From assembly GCA_017463125.1 (NCBI GenBank), contig JAFTPV010000017.1:1-64000 (forward strand): a DNA stretch of 64,000 bases, in the 5' to 3' direction. The position numbers and the translations under genes are program-made. The stretch comes from Clostridia bacterium. GTDB lineage: Bacteria > Bacillota > Clostridia > Oscillospirales > CAG-272. Below are positions 44,638-54,200 of the stretch, piece by piece; the first letter of the stretch is position 1; each line of letters begins with the position of its first letter. The notes below the pieces were generated by a model. That model searched no databases. It was not told the origin of the DNA and was given only the letters and a program-made list of their open reading frames with translations.

Positions 44638-45855
44638 ATGAGAGTTAAAATAGAAAAGAGCTATGCGGCAGGACGGATTGTCCCCCCTGCTTCAAAGAGC
44701 ATGGCACACAGGCTTCTTATCGCGGCGGCACTTTCAGAGAGCAGAACAAAAATCGTTGACGTAACTCTCTGCGAGGACGTTTTAGCAACGGTTGACTGTC
44801 TGTCGGAGCTTGGTGTTTCATCACTTCTGTATGGCAATATTGCAGAGATTGAAGGTGGAAGCATCAGGACGGCAATGCCAAAGGGTGTGCTTAACTGCCG
44901 TGAGAGCGGCAGCACATTAAGATTTATGCTTCCCTTAGCGCTTCTTTCGGGAAACGAAACAACATTTATCGGTGCAACTCGCCTTATGGAAAGGCCTATG
45001 GCGGTATATGAGGACATCTGCCGCGAGAGAGGCTTAAAATTTGAAAGAAGCGAAGGCAAAATCACCGTTTGCGGTCCTCTTGAGGCGGGGGAGTATTCCC
45101 TACCCGGCAATATCAGCAGTCAGTTTATTACAGGGCTTCTCTTTGCTCTTTCGGCTCTTGACGGTGACTCAAGAATAAGGATAACCACAGATATTGAAAG
45201 TCTGTCATATATTGAGCTTACGCGCTCGGCTATGGCTACCTTTGGTGTCGAGGCGGCTTGGGAAGACGAGAGAACACTCTATATCAAGGGAGGGCAGAAA
45301 TACGCATCACAAGGTAACGTCTTTGTTGAGCGCGACTACTCGGGCGCAGCATTTCCCGACGCCTTTAATCTTATCGGAGGGAATGTTAAGGTTGACGGAT
45401 TAAGTCCTACAAGCCTCCAGGGTGACAGAGTATACAAGGAGCATTACGAGGCGCTGAAGGTAGGTGCTCCCACGATAGATATTACCGACTGTCCCGACCT
45501 TGGACCTATACTTTTCGCTCTTGCGGCAGGGCTCTATGGCGGTTTATTTACCGGTACAAAGCGTCTTAAGATAAAGGAGAGCGACAGAGCGGCGGCTATG
45601 GCCGAAGAGCTTTCAAAATTTGGTGCAGAGCCTATAGTTGAAGAGGATAAAGTTACGGTCAAGAAACGCGAGCTTCACACCCCGACAGAAATACTATCGG
45701 GTCACAACGACCACAGGATCGTTATGTCGCTTGCGGTGCTGGCAAGCGTTTACGGCGGCGAAATTGATGGCGCTGAGGCTGTTGCGAAGAGCTACCCCTC
45801 CTTCTTTGAGCATATAAAAAAATTAGGAATTGAATTTAAGACTTATGAAACTTGA
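44638..45855 (+). CDS. aroA: EPSP synthase (3-phosphoshikimate 1-carboxyvinyltransferase)
   Basis: AroA joins PEP to shikimate 3-phosphate. The 405-residue protein has PPASKSMAHRLLIAAAL (Lys/Ser substrate binding, about 18-34), ESGSTLRFMLPLAL (about 86-99), the NISSQFITGLLFAL loop, and KESDRAAAMAEELSKFG (about 311). The second-position residues of the 94-105 region fit neither class with certainty, so glyphosate sensitivity is not predicted. Its end overlaps the tyrA start by 11 bases. Confidence 0.95.
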   Translation: MRVKIEKSYAAGRIVPPASKSMAHRLLIAAALSESRTKIVDVTLCEDVLATVDCLSELGVSSLLYGNIAEIEGGSIRTAMPKGVLNCRESGSTLRFMLPLALLSGNETTFIGATRLMERPMAVYEDICRERGLKFERSEGKITVCGPLEAGEYSLPGNISSQFITGLLFALSALDGDSRIRITTDIESLSYIELTRSAMATFGVEAAWEDERTLYIKGGQKYASQGNVFVERDYSGAAFPDAFNLIGGNVKVDGLSPTSLQGDRVYKEHYEALKVGAPTIDITDCPDLGPILFALAAGLYGGLFTGTKRLKIKESDRAAAMAEELSKFGAEPIVEEDKVTVKKRELHTPTEILSGHNDHRIVMSLAVLASVYGGEIDGAEAVAKSYPSFFEHIKKLGIEFKTYET

Positions 45856-46714
45856 TAAACAGACTAAAATATTAATAATAGGACTTGGAGTTATCGGCGG
45901 AAGCTATGCAAAAGCACTGACCGACAAGGGTTATAACGTCAGTTGTATTACAAAAGAGGATTCTGACATAAAATACGCGCTTAAAAACAAAATGATAAGC
46001 TACGGTACTACGGAAATTGAGGACGAGCTTATAGCCGACTCGGAGCTTATAATTTTTGCGCTGTATCCGACAACGTTTATTGAATGGATAAAGAAAAATC
46101 AGCACCTCTTCTCTCCCGGTACGCTCATAACGGACGTTACGGGTATAAAGAGTAGCGTCGTCTATGAGGTTCAGAGCATTCTGCGAGATGACGTGGAGTA
46201 TATCGCAGCACACCCAATGGCAGGACGTGAAAGATCGGGCGTTGAATTTGCTGACCCTTCTGTTTTTGAGGGAGCGAACTACATCGTGACCCCTACCGAC
46301 AAAAACACGAAGGAAGCGATAAGAATTTGTAAGAAGCTTGGTGACGAGCTTGGGTTCCTCCGAATTTCCGAGCTTACTCCCGAGGCGCACGATGAGATGA
46401 TAGCCTTTCTTTCTCAGCTTACGCACTGTATAGCCGTTGTGCTGATGAACTGCAACGACTCCGAGGGGCTTGAAAAATACACGGGTGACTCATTCCGTGA
46501 CCTCACGAGAATTGCGAAAATAAACGACAGAATGTGGTCAGAGCTTTTCCTAATGAATAAGGACGCATTGCTCACCGAGATGGATAGGTTTATTGAAGAA
46601 TTTACCGAATTCCGAACCTATCTTGCAAACGGTGACGGCAAGAGAATGAGAGAAAAAATGCGCTCATCTACGGCTAGGCGCTCACTTTTTGACAAGCCAA
46701 TTATAAAAAGCTGA
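45845..46714 (+). CDS. tyrA: prephenate dehydrogenase
   Basis: TyrA oxidatively decarboxylates prephenate to 4-hydroxyphenylpyruvate for tyrosine. The 289-residue protein has the NAD-binding IIGLGVIGGSYAKAL (about 12) and HPMAGRERSGVEFAD (about 121). No ACT or chorismate mutase domain is attached. ATG 45845 is the first real Met; a TTG at 45830 sits only one base after AGGA and is unlikely. Upstream overlap with aroA is 11 bases. Confidence 0.93.
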   Translation: MKLDKQTKILIIGLGVIGGSYAKALTDKGYNVSCITKEDSDIKYALKNKMISYGTTEIEDELIADSELIIFALYPTTFIEWIKKNQHLFSPGTLITDVTGIKSSVVYEVQSILRDDVEYIAAHPMAGRERSGVEFADPSVFEGANYIVTPTDKNTKEAIRICKKLGDELGFLRISELTPEAHDEMIAFLSQLTHCIAVVLMNCNDSEGLEKYTGDSFRDLTRIAKINDRMWSELFLMNKDALLTEMDRFIEEFTEFRTYLANGDGKRMREKMRSSTARRSLFDKPIIKS

Positions 46715-46745
46715 TTTTACAAAGTTTTGAAAGGATACTGAAAAT

Positions 46746-47777
46746 ATGAATATGGAATTTTACAGAAAGCTGCCTATTCCAAAGGACGTTAAGGAGCAAT
46801 TTCCTATAACGGAAGAGCTTTCAAAGATTAGAGAAGCACAGGTTGCGGAGCTAAACAAGGTTTTTGCGGGTGAATCGGATAAATTTATTCTGGTTATAGG
46901 TCCCTGCTCTGCTGACAGAGAGGACGCAGTTCTTGACTATATTTCAAGACTCCGTAACGTTCAGGACAAGGTTATGGATAAGATAATAATCGTTCCTAGA
47001 ATTTATACCAACAAGCCGAGAACGACCGGCGAGGGATACAAGGGTATGCTACACCAGCCCGACCCGAACAGTCAGCCCGATATGCTCAAGGGCATCATTT
47101 CTATAAGGAAGCTTCACTTAAAGGCTCTTTCCGAAACGGGCTTTGCCTGCGCTGACGAAATGCTTTATCCCGAAAATCACAGATACCTCTCTGACATTCT
47201 GGCATACTGTGCGGTCGGTGCGCGCTCGGTTGAGGACCAGCAGCATAGACTCACCGCCTCCGGTCTTGACATTCCCGTTGGTATGAAAAACCCGACGAGC
47301 GGTGACATAACCGTTATGATGAATTCTATCAAGGCGGCACAGTCCTCGCACGTATTTCTCTATCGCGGTTGGGAGGTAAAGAGCGCAGGTAACCCTTACG
47401 CTCATGCTATACTTCGCGGCTACGTTGACAAGCAGGGCAAGAGCCACCCCAACTATCACTACGAGGATCTCTACAACCTCTATGAAACCTACAAGTCCTC
47501 CGGACTTGCAAATCCTGCGGTAATAGTTGACACAAACCATGCAAACTCCGGCAAAAACTATCTCGAGCAGATAAGGATTGCCAAGGAGATTCTGCACAGT
47601 TGCCGTTACTCAAAGGATGTGAGAAGCATCGTCAAGGGCCTTATGATTGAGAGCTACATCGAGGACGGCGCACAGAAGATCTGCGAGAACGCAGTTTACG
47701 GTAAATCCGTAACAGACCCCTGTCTCGGCTGGAAGAAAACAGAGCGCCTGATTTACGATATGGCAGAGGTGCTATAA
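46746..47777 (+). CDS. aroF: 3-deoxy-7-phosphoheptulonate synthase, class I (AroFGH type)
   Basis: DAHP synthase joins PEP and erythrose 4-phosphate at the entry of the shikimate pathway. The 343-residue protein is of the E. coli AroFGH type: IGPCSADREDAV (about 57), KPRTTGEGYKGMLHQPDPN (about 97), GARSVEDQQHR and VDTNHANSGKNY (about 261). That type is normally feedback-inhibited. It stands last in the operon although it acts first. aroF is used only as a generic label; the sensitivity (Phe, Tyr or Trp) cannot be told. Confidence 0.93.
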   Translation: MNMEFYRKLPIPKDVKEQFPITEELSKIREAQVAELNKVFAGESDKFILVIGPCSADREDAVLDYISRLRNVQDKVMDKIIIVPRIYTNKPRTTGEGYKGMLHQPDPNSQPDMLKGIISIRKLHLKALSETGFACADEMLYPENHRYLSDILAYCAVGARSVEDQQHRLTASGLDIPVGMKNPTSGDITVMMNSIKAAQSSHVFLYRGWEVKSAGNPYAHAILRGYVDKQGKSHPNYHYEDLYNLYETYKSSGLANPAVIVDTNHANSGKNYLEQIRIAKEILHSCRYSKDVRSIVKGLMIESYIEDGAQKICENAVYGKSVTDPCLGWKKTERLIYDMAEVL

Positions 47778-47795
47778 TAATTATTGCATATATAG

Positions 47796-47865
47796 CTTAT
47801 AGGTCATCCTCATCCACCGATTACCGCCTTCGGTTGCGGTCCCCCTTCCCCTATCTTGGTGAAGG
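47796..47865. repeat. pyrimidine-rich intergenic repeat-like element
   Basis: Contains ACCGC/GCGGT (47823-47840) and CCTTC/GAAGG (47844-47865) inverted repeats in a CATCCTCATCCACCG-type context. Such elements recur in the intergenic DNA of gut Clostridia. It holds no gene; only this copy is visible here. Confidence 0.4.
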
Positions 47866-47872
47866 CTAAAAA

Positions 47873-47905
47873 AGAAAAAACACCCATTGTTATGGGTGCT
47901 TTTTC
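47873..47905. terminator. terminator between aromatic operon and glutaminase
   Basis: AGAAAAAACACCCAT (47873-47887) pairs with ATGGGTGCTTTTTCT (47892-47906, one mismatch) around a GTT-type loop. A and T flanks make it serve the convergent aroF and glutaminase transcripts. Confidence 0.75.
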
Positions 47906-47926
47906 TCTGAATAGCAAATTTTTTAG

Positions 47927-48844
47927 TTAAAATATACTCATTTCAAGCTTTTCGCTTAAGATTTCTAGGGCTTTTATGCCCGGGAGGCTATTGCCTTTTT
48001 TGTCAAGGGCAGGAGAATAGATTCCGATACCCATTCTATTCGGTACGACTGCCATAATTCCGCCACCGACTCCGCTCTTTGCGGGGACTCCGACGTTTAA
48101 GGCAAATTCACCCGAACCGTCGTACATTCCACTGGTCGTCATAATAGCGTTTACGTATCTTGCGTATTCGGGCGGGATTACCTGCTCACCCGTGCGAGAA
48201 TCTTTTCCACGATTGGCGAGAATATAGGCAATTTTTGCAAGGCCGATGCAGTTTATCTTTATCGAGCAGGCGCGGAAATAGACGTCAAGCACCGACTCGG
48301 CATCGTCCTCTATCATTCCGTAAGCCTTTAACATATAAGCAAGGGCGCGGTTTTTATTTCCTGTCATTTTTTCGGACAGATAGACATCCTCGTCGACAGA
48401 CAGAGCTTCGTCACCTGCCATTTTTCGCGTAAGGTCAAGTAAGCGTGCAAATTTTTCTTCATAGGTATCTCCGTTTATAAGAGTACAGAGAGCTATCGCA
48501 CCTGTATTTATCATCGGATTTATATGCTCACGCTTCAGCGCCTGATCACTATAATTAAATGCATCAAATGGCTTGCCCGTTGCCTCAACGCCGACAAGAG
48601 AGCGCACACGATCGGCCCCCTTATCTATAAGAGCCATCAAAAGTATCATCGGCTTTACCACACTTTGCATAGTGAAAGGCTTATCATAGTCGCCAACGCA
48701 CTCAAGGTGGCAAGCATCCGAGATAACTGCTATACCGAACTCGGCGGGATCTGATTTTGCAAGCTCGGGAATATAGTTTGCAACCCTGCCCTCCTCGGCG
48801 TATTTTCGACAGCTTTCAAGAGCGTCTTCCAGTATTTTTCTCAT
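47927..48844 (-). CDS. glsA: glutaminase
   Basis: Hydrolyses glutamine to glutamate and ammonia. The 305-residue protein belongs to the serine beta-lactamase-like glutaminase family: the catalytic Ser-x-x-Lys in TMQSVVKPM (about 59-67), PFDAFNYSDQALKREHINPMINTGAI-like region with the Asn-rich motif (about 95-118), and the C-terminal PAKSGVGGGIMAV (about 258). It is not obviously connected with the neighbours; it has its own promoter. Confidence 0.95.
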   Translation of the reverse strand: MRKILEDALESCRKYAEEGRVANYIPELAKSDPAEFGIAVISDACHLECVGDYDKPFTMQSVVKPMILLMALIDKGADRVRSLVGVEATGKPFDAFNYSDQALKREHINPMINTGAIALCTLINGDTYEEKFARLLDLTRKMAGDEALSVDEDVYLSEKMTGNKNRALAYMLKAYGMIEDDAESVLDVYFRACSIKINCIGLAKIAYILANRGKDSRTGEQVIPPEYARYVNAIMTTSGMYDGSGEFALNVGVPAKSGVGGGIMAVVPNRMGIGIYSPALDKKGNSLPGIKALEILSEKLEMSIF

Positions 48845-48881
48845 TCCGGCGTGTCCTCTTTTTTTATTTATTATCTCTTAT

Positions 48882-48910
48882 ATAATAGCATAAAATCTGC
48901 ACAAATGCAA
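48882..48910 (-). promoter_or_regulatory. glutaminase promoter
   Basis: Minus-strand TTGCAT (48905-48910), a 17-base spacer and TATTAT (48882-48887), about 38 bases before the start codon. Confidence 0.6.
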
Positions 48911-48939
48911 TGTTTGCGCGTATTTTTTATTAACGTTAA

Positions 48940-48986
48940 AAGAGGCTTTCTCAAATTAAAATTTGAGAAAGCCTCTTCTTTTTTTG
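48940..48986. terminator. long perfect hairpin at the end of the 14-kb operon
   Basis: An 18-bp arm (48940-48957; starts AAGAGGCTTTCTC) is the exact reverse complement of 48960-48977, with a two-base spacer. A T run follows on the plus strand (48979-48985); the minus-strand side has a short T stretch (48936-48940). It stands where minus-strand transcripts of the ABC locus would end. Confidence 0.7.
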
Positions 48987-49118
48987 TTAATTGTCACACA
49001 ACGGGTTGTGTTTTTTCAGTTTTGGAGCTAGTTTGACGTCGGTGAGTGCCGCTGTATTTACAACCGCAATCGAGGCAACGGAGAAATAGACCAAAAATGA
49101 AATGCCATAGCGCAAGCC
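48987..49118 (-). other. in-frame open extension after the last permease gene
   Basis: After the TAA (49119-49121) of the last permease gene, the same frame stays open for 43 codons to a second TAA at 48987-48989. It would read as a hydrophobic stretch (ISFLVYFSVASIAVVNTAAL) and a Lys-rich end. It could be a small separate protein with a TTG start at 49115, a worn remnant, or chance. A short palindrome ACACAAC/GTTGTGT (48996-49011) lies in it. No ribosome binding site is evident. Confidence 0.3.
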
Positions 49119-50198
49119 TTAGCCTACAAGACCGGAACGCTCGATACCCTGTACAAGATACTTCTGGCAGAACAGGTACATAACAACCAGCGGAGCTATT
49201 ATAAGAATACCGGCGGTGTTCTGAAGAATGTTCTGATACAGAGACCATACGGGATGGTTACCGTAGAGTATCTCGAGAGAGGTGGGAGCGGTTGTAATAT
49301 CGGGCATTACCCAAGGACGATTAGAGCCGATGAAGAAGAGACCCGAATAGAACTGGTCTGTCCACTGCCATGAGAACGAGAACAGGAATACCGTTATCAT
49401 CATGGGAACGGAGAGCGGGAGAATTATCTGCACGAAGGTGCGGAAGGTTCCCGAACCGTCAACGTACGCTGACTCCTCAAGCTCATCAGGAACGCCCTTA
49501 AAGAACTGACGGAGAAGATAGATATAAAGACCGTTCTTAAAGGCTATACCGCCAAGGGAGAGAATTATAAACGGCAGGTACGTGTTTGTCAGCTCTATCT
49601 TACTACCCGTAAGAGTAGACAGAATACCTGTGGTTTCCGTAGCCATTACGTGACCAAGGTCAAACGAGGTAAAGTGTCTTACCATTGAAAGCTCGAGCGC
49701 ACTGTGAGGAATTATCATAGTTATAACAACGACAACCATAATGAGTCCGTTGCCCTTGAACTTAAACTTTGCAAGACCGTAGCCTACGAGGCAGGCAACC
49801 ATCGTCTGAATCAAAGCACAAATCGCAGAGAGGAACAGCGTGTTAAAGAATGCTCCAAGCTGAACACCCTGTGAGTTCGTGTGGAAGAAATATCCGTTAT
49901 CCGATATAATGTACTTATACTGATCAAGAGTGAATGCTCTGGGAATCAGAGATACCGTAGCATCTGCTACATCGGAAGGGGACATAAACGAGCCTGCTAT
50001 CTTTGAGAAGAAGGGGAAAAGGATTACGTAGGAAACGCCGAGCATCAATATGAACTTGAATATATTGACGACTACCTTTATCCACGTGTTAGAGGTTTTG
50101 AGTTTCTTGAGCATACGCTCCTTAAAGGTGAGCTTGCCCTCATAGTCAACCTGAATTCTATTTTTTGTTTCTTTAGTTATTACTGTTTTTGAATCCAT
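49119..50198 (-). CDS. carbohydrate ABC transporter permease, MalG type (second pair)
   Basis: Inner-membrane channel half, MalG/AraQ-like. The 359-residue protein has an unusual 40-residue charged N-terminus, then six membrane segments and the EAA motif EESAYVDGSGTFRTFVQIILPLSVP (starting near 254), which docks with the ATPase. The C-terminus YLVQGIERSGLVG is typical of the family. It lies 13 bases after its partner permease. The ATPase must come from elsewhere. Confidence 0.93.
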   Translation of the reverse strand: MDSKTVITKETKNRIQVDYEGKLTFKERMLKKLKTSNTWIKVVVNIFKFILMLGVSYVILFPFFSKIAGSFMSPSDVADATVSLIPRAFTLDQYKYIISDNGYFFHTNSQGVQLGAFFNTLFLSAICALIQTMVACLVGYGLAKFKFKGNGLIMVVVVITMIIPHSALELSMVRHFTSFDLGHVMATETTGILSTLTGSKIELTNTYLPFIILSLGGIAFKNGLYIYLLRQFFKGVPDELEESAYVDGSGTFRTFVQIILPLSVPMMITVFLFSFSWQWTDQFYSGLFFIGSNRPWVMPDITTAPTSLEILYGNHPVWSLYQNILQNTAGILIIAPLVVMYLFCQKYLVQGIERSGLVG

Positions 50199-50210
50199 AC
50201 TGACACCTCC

Positions 50211-51200
50211 TTAATCCCTTCTCTGATAGAAGACGAACGACGAAGCTACTGCGGCAACAAGAGCTATAATAATCGCTATAATAAGGAAATACATCCAATA
50301 CATTGCCGTTGCCTGCTCCATCTGTGCCTTATCGTAAATATTGGCAATATAGTTCATCGCAGGGTTATTTGTTCTTGTGAAGGAGTCGATAACCGTGTAA
50401 ACCGCGTTTACGAGAATCATAGGCGAGATCATCGGGAAGGTTATCTTCCAGAAGGTTTCCCAGCCGGATGCGCCCTCTATCTGACAAGCCTCGTAAATCG
50501 AGGGGGAGATAGACTGCAGACCCGCAAGGAAGATAAGCATCTGTACACCGGAGTAGTTAATAATGTTATAAACGTTATTTACAACGCCTACAACGTACGT
50601 AACAAGCTCACCGCCGACCTTCATGCTTGCAAACAGCTGCTGAACGTCAAGAACCGATATGATCTCGTTAGCACTTGCACCCGAGCCGTCATCCGTGCCG
50701 GCACCGGCAGAATCTGACATCTGGTCAGCAAGGTTAATGGAATCCATAATACCCGTTGAAATAATAACGGGAACGAAGAATATTGCGCGGAATACTGCGC
50801 GTCCGAGCATCTTCTGATTAAGGACAACTGCTATAAATAGAGAGAATACTATGATAGCGGGAACCTCAAAGAGAAGCTGCTGAAGTCCTGCGAGAAGCTG
50901 CTCTGTGAAGGTAGAGTCTGCGAAGGGCTGAGTATAGAAATCAAGACCTACGAACTCAAGCTCTATTCTACCAAGAGCGGCTTCTTCACCGGAAAGAGGT
51001 ATGATCTTATTAAAGCTGAACCAAATCGAGTCAATAAGAATCGGAAGGTAAATAAGAAGCACACCGAGTATGAAGGGGAGGACGAAAACGTATCCCGCCC
51101 TCGCCTTTCTGGCATCAAGAGACGCTCTGCGCTTAAAAACAGACTTTAGCATCGCAGAAAAGGATTTTTTATCTGTTGTGAGATTCATATTATTATCCAT
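50211..51200 (-). CDS. sugar ABC transporter permease, MalF type (second pair)
   Basis: Partner channel half, 329 residues, with a first membrane segment near 38-60 and an EAA motif SIYEACQIEGASGWETFWKITFP (about 235). A polar Asp/Ser/Gly-rich outer loop (about 150-190) is inserted between membrane segments. GGAGGGA precedes the ATG. It follows the large secreted protein by 14 bases and precedes the MalG-type gene. Confidence 0.93.
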   Translation of the reverse strand: MDNNMNLTTDKKSFSAMLKSVFKRRASLDARKARAGYVFVLPFILGVLLIYLPILIDSIWFSFNKIIPLSGEEAALGRIELEFVGLDFYTQPFADSTFTEQLLAGLQQLLFEVPAIIVFSLFIAVVLNQKMLGRAVFRAIFFVPVIISTGIMDSINLADQMSDSAGAGTDDGSGASANEIISVLDVQQLFASMKVGGELVTYVVGVVNNVYNIINYSGVQMLIFLAGLQSISPSIYEACQIEGASGWETFWKITFPMISPMILVNAVYTVIDSFTRTNNPAMNYIANIYDKAQMEQATAMYWMYFLIIAIIIALVAAVASSFVFYQRRD

Positions 51201-51213
51201 TTAACGTCCCTCC

Positions 51214-54200
51214 TTACTGAATTTTTACATAACCGGATCCATCAAGTGTGATACATCCGTCTTTGTCAACGTAATTTGCAATATTGGTATGAACATCTGC
51301 ATCGAGTTTAAGCTTAACGCTATATACGTTGTAATTGAGGATAAACACCGTTTCCTCACCGGTTACGGTATCTCTGTAGGTTACCATTGCAACGTTCTTG
51401 CTGGAACAGGTATACTCGGTTGTAACATAGTCATCATCTGTTGCATACGACGTTGTGATATAATTGTACTTTGACTTATATTCTATGATGCCTGAATCAA
51501 GAGCAACCTGAGCATAAGAGTTATCATTTGCTCCCGGGTATGCAGTTTCAAAAGCGGTGACGATATCGGAAACCGATTTTGAAACCACGTCATAGAGTGT
51601 CATATCAGCATTTGCCGCAATTCCCATATCAGCAAGCTCTGCTACGGTAAGAACCTCTTCCTTTGCCTCCTGCTCATCTACGTTAAGAACGGAGAGAAGC
51701 TTAGCAACAACGGACGCCTTGTCGATAACGGCGGCAATTCCCGCATACTTTGCCTTAGCCTCAGGGTCCTCACGGAGATCTGCCGCAGCACTTGCGATAG
51801 CATCCTCGAATATTTCAGAGGTTCTTTCAGCAAACTCGGTTATAAGGTGGTCATAGTTTTCAACTACTTCCTCACGGTCGATAAGACGCTCGGCAGTCAG
51901 CATAATATGATCAACGATTTCTGCGGTCTGAAGATCACCGATAGCCTCATTAATAACCTTGTACTGCTCAACTATCTCGTCCTTCCAGTTGTGATAGTCT
52001 ACACCGTAATACTTAGAAAGGTCAGGATCATCCTTCAGATAATTGGTGTTCTGGTAGCAAAGAATGTAATAGAGGCTTGCTCCGTTCTCTATAGAACGAA
52101 GGATTTCGTAATCCGAGGATCCGGAATAGTTGATAGGTGAGCCTGCGTAATTAACATATCCGTGAAATACAAGTCCATAGAACGGAACCGTATAAGAGGA
52201 ATACATATAGTGGCTAGAGTCTATGGGTGCATTGAGCACATGGTCAACGTACTGCATAGCGTAAATATTACCTGCATCGGTCATAACCGAATAATCGGAT
52301 TTCATCTTAGCAAACAGGCTCTTAACGTATCCGAGAGATCTCTCGCGGTTTATCGCGTTCTCTTTATCGAAATTAGAGTTAAGATCCGAGCCGAGTGTAG
52401 CTACGGAAAGACCTGTTGCATCATATTTGGAATAATCATTGAGGAATTTCTCGTAAAGCTCCTCGTAAGAGTCGGAAGAAACTACGAGAGTGAAGAGAGA
52501 TTCATACTCCTGAAGAACGGAGTTGTAAACCTGCTTTGAAGCATATCTGTTATCAACCATAAGTGCAGCGTTGCTTCTGCGGCTGACGCCGTCAAACAGC
52601 TCTTCTTTAGCTATATAAAGGAAGTCAAAGTCGGGATAAACGCCGAAATTGTATCCTTCTGATGCCTTTGCGTTAACATCTTCAGCTACACTGAGAAGAT
52701 CCTTAAATCCATTATCTCCGCCGAGCGAGCCCTGCCACCATACTTTGGCGGGATAGGTGAAGGACATACCGCCGTTTGCATAGCCTGTAAGACGGAAATT
52801 AATATTCTTTACGCCCGAGCCTGAAAGCTCGTTATACATATCCTCAACGTCACTAAAAGTTGTAAGAGGAGTTGATATAACGACAGGGAACGAAAGTATC
52901 TTTTTCGTTACGTCCATAGCACCGAGTGTTTCGATATAAAGCGGAACACTGTCCGTCGTATCCTCGGCCTTGATAGCTGTAAGAATATTATTACCCTTAA
53001 GATAATCACGATAGCACTCTGCCATACCGACGTAACTTGTATCGTATCCACCAACGTCCTCGGTGAAAGCAGACTTATCGGTCAGCATAGTTACTTTAGT
53101 CTTGAATGAACCCTCGTATACCGACTCGGAAGCGATATAATAGAAGCCAAGACCGCTTACCGAAATAGTTTCGGAAAGGTCACAGATATCTGTCGGCTGC
53201 GGGTTATATATCGAATAAGTCATCGCATACTTGTGCGTACTACCTCCCGAAGCAAATCCAAGAGAGGTGAGCGCGGAGCCCTCCTCAACTATAGAGAAGA
53301 AGCCGTTAGTAACAGTATCGGAACTGCCCTTTGCTTTAGTCTGCTCGGTAGCGTTTGCATCAGTTACAAGTCCGTAAACCGGAACGGTAGTCTGCTCAAG
53401 GTGAGCACGTGTTACACCAATCGTAGCATAGCCGTAGTCCTCACCGTACATAGGAACGGTATAGCTGGGCTGAATTGTGCGAATATCGTCGAACTCAACT
53501 ACGGCTCCCGAACCGTCGGGGAAGAAGATATAACCGTCACGGCTCTTGTCACCTGCTCCGAAATACTTAAGAGCTGTAATAGACTTTACGGTATAATTTG
53601 TGTTGTTGTTTACGAAATAAGGCTCACTCATGGGAACCTCGTAATACAGTTCACCATTTGCATTAAGAGTATAGTTGATAGAAACGAGGAAGCTTGCCGA
53701 ATTTACATCAGCAGATACATATCCGGTTTTTGCTTGATCGGCCTTTGCCTCATCCTTGGTATAAAGCTCTGCAAGAATTTTTGAAATAGCGTTATTCACA
53801 AGGCGGTATGTTGTAAGATCCTCACTGTTGATTCTGTAAACAACGTTACCGTCACCAACAGCCGGGATAGTTTCAAAGAGGATCTTATCGCGATCTTTAT
53901 CAAGATTTGCAGGATCAATACGGCTGTAATTGCTGAATACAACCTTTACTGCCTCGAAATACGACTGCATTTCTCTGAATTCATCAGAATATACGCCAAG
54001 AACATTTTCAGCATACTTTTGAACAGTATCAACAGCATTTATAACCTTGCTCTTATGATATCCGGGTTCTCTGTGGATCGCATAATTATTAAGGTCGTAA
54101 TCAACGCCGTTTGGAGCACCGCAGTACTCGTTCATAAGCTCAACGATTTTTGCAAACATCGGCTTTGCGATATTATCAACGAAATCAGTTGCCAATATAG

